DNA of 29,398 bases from an uncultured Verrucomicrobiales bacterium (GTDB lineage Bacteria; Verrucomicrobiota; Verrucomicrobiae; Limisphaerales; CANJSG01): contig CAMLMI010000012.1 in assembly GCA_946480965.1 (NCBI GenBank), positions 1 to 29,398 on the forward strand, given 5' to 3'. The notes beneath the pieces were generated by a model. That model saw nothing but the letters and a program-made list of their open reading frames with translations, was not told where the DNA came from and made no database searches. Below are positions 29,398 through 29,398 of the stretch, one piece after another; the first letter of the stretch is position 1; every line of letters starts with the position of its first letter. The position numbers and the translations under genes were made by a program.

Positions 29398-29398
29398 A

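Noticed and set aside
1..29398. tRNA, rRNA, CRISPR array, integrase, transposase or phage genes
   Set aside because: I looked for conserved RNA motifs, regular short repeats with spacers and typical recombinase motifs and saw none; the tandem repeats present encode RCC1 or lamin-tail domains.

Overview
The window looks like a chromosomal segment of a high-GC (by eye above 60%) member of the Verrucomicrobiota, close to the Pedosphaera/Limisphaera type. The reasons are a PVC-type heme-binding C-terminal domain, a DUF1080 (PF06439) domain, a Tat-exported Gfo/Idh/MocA lipoprotein, a giant CotH/lamin-tail/Ig surface protein, an RCC1-repeat secreted protein, and the shared C-terminal 'F(Y/F)R' tail typical of exported proteins in this phylum. 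The assignment is inferred from domain content; there is no rRNA or tRNA gene to confirm it.

Layout. 1-2.2 kb (+): the 3' end of a cytochrome-like PVC protein, a good intrinsic terminator, then a stand-alone GspE/PilB-type secretion ATPase. 2.3-10.1 kb (-): one gene of about 7.8 kb for a secreted protein of about 2600 residues. 10.3-13.1 kb (-): a short AsmA-like membrane protein and a CxxC protein (9-nt spacing), a cupin, a hypothetical protein and hisH. 13.2-16.9 kb: an unlisted 58-codon membrane protein (+), a lower-GC hypothetical protein, argC and the Gfo/Idh lipoprotein (-), and a two-helix membrane protein (+). 16.9-19.7 kb (-): an RCC1-repeat protein and a secreted propeller-like protein. 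19.9-20.6 kb (+): a second AsmA-like protein. 20.8-23.9 kb (-): a translationally coupled pair made of a DNRLRE-type secreted protein and a membrane protein that joins a degenerate kinase domain to DUF1080. 24.0-27.5 kb (+): purU, a LolD-type ABC ATPase and a secreted protein of 609 residues. 27.6-29.2 kb (-): pgi. The last 30 bases may hold the end of another minus-strand gene.

How the genes fit together. Housekeeping genes (hisH, argC, purU, pgi, lolD) are scattered singly, with none of their usual partners, among genes for exported proteins. The exported proteins suggest a cell envelope rich in adhesion and carbohydrate-handling modules. I found no defence island, phage, CRISPR array, transposase or biosynthetic cluster. 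The two items I would follow first are (1) the coupled DNRLRE / pseudokinase-TM-coiled coil-DUF1080 pair, and (2) two strong palindromes placed exactly at the 3' ends of genes. One of these is flanked by 8-bp direct repeats, and the two share an 11-mer, as expected of a small mobile or REP-like element.
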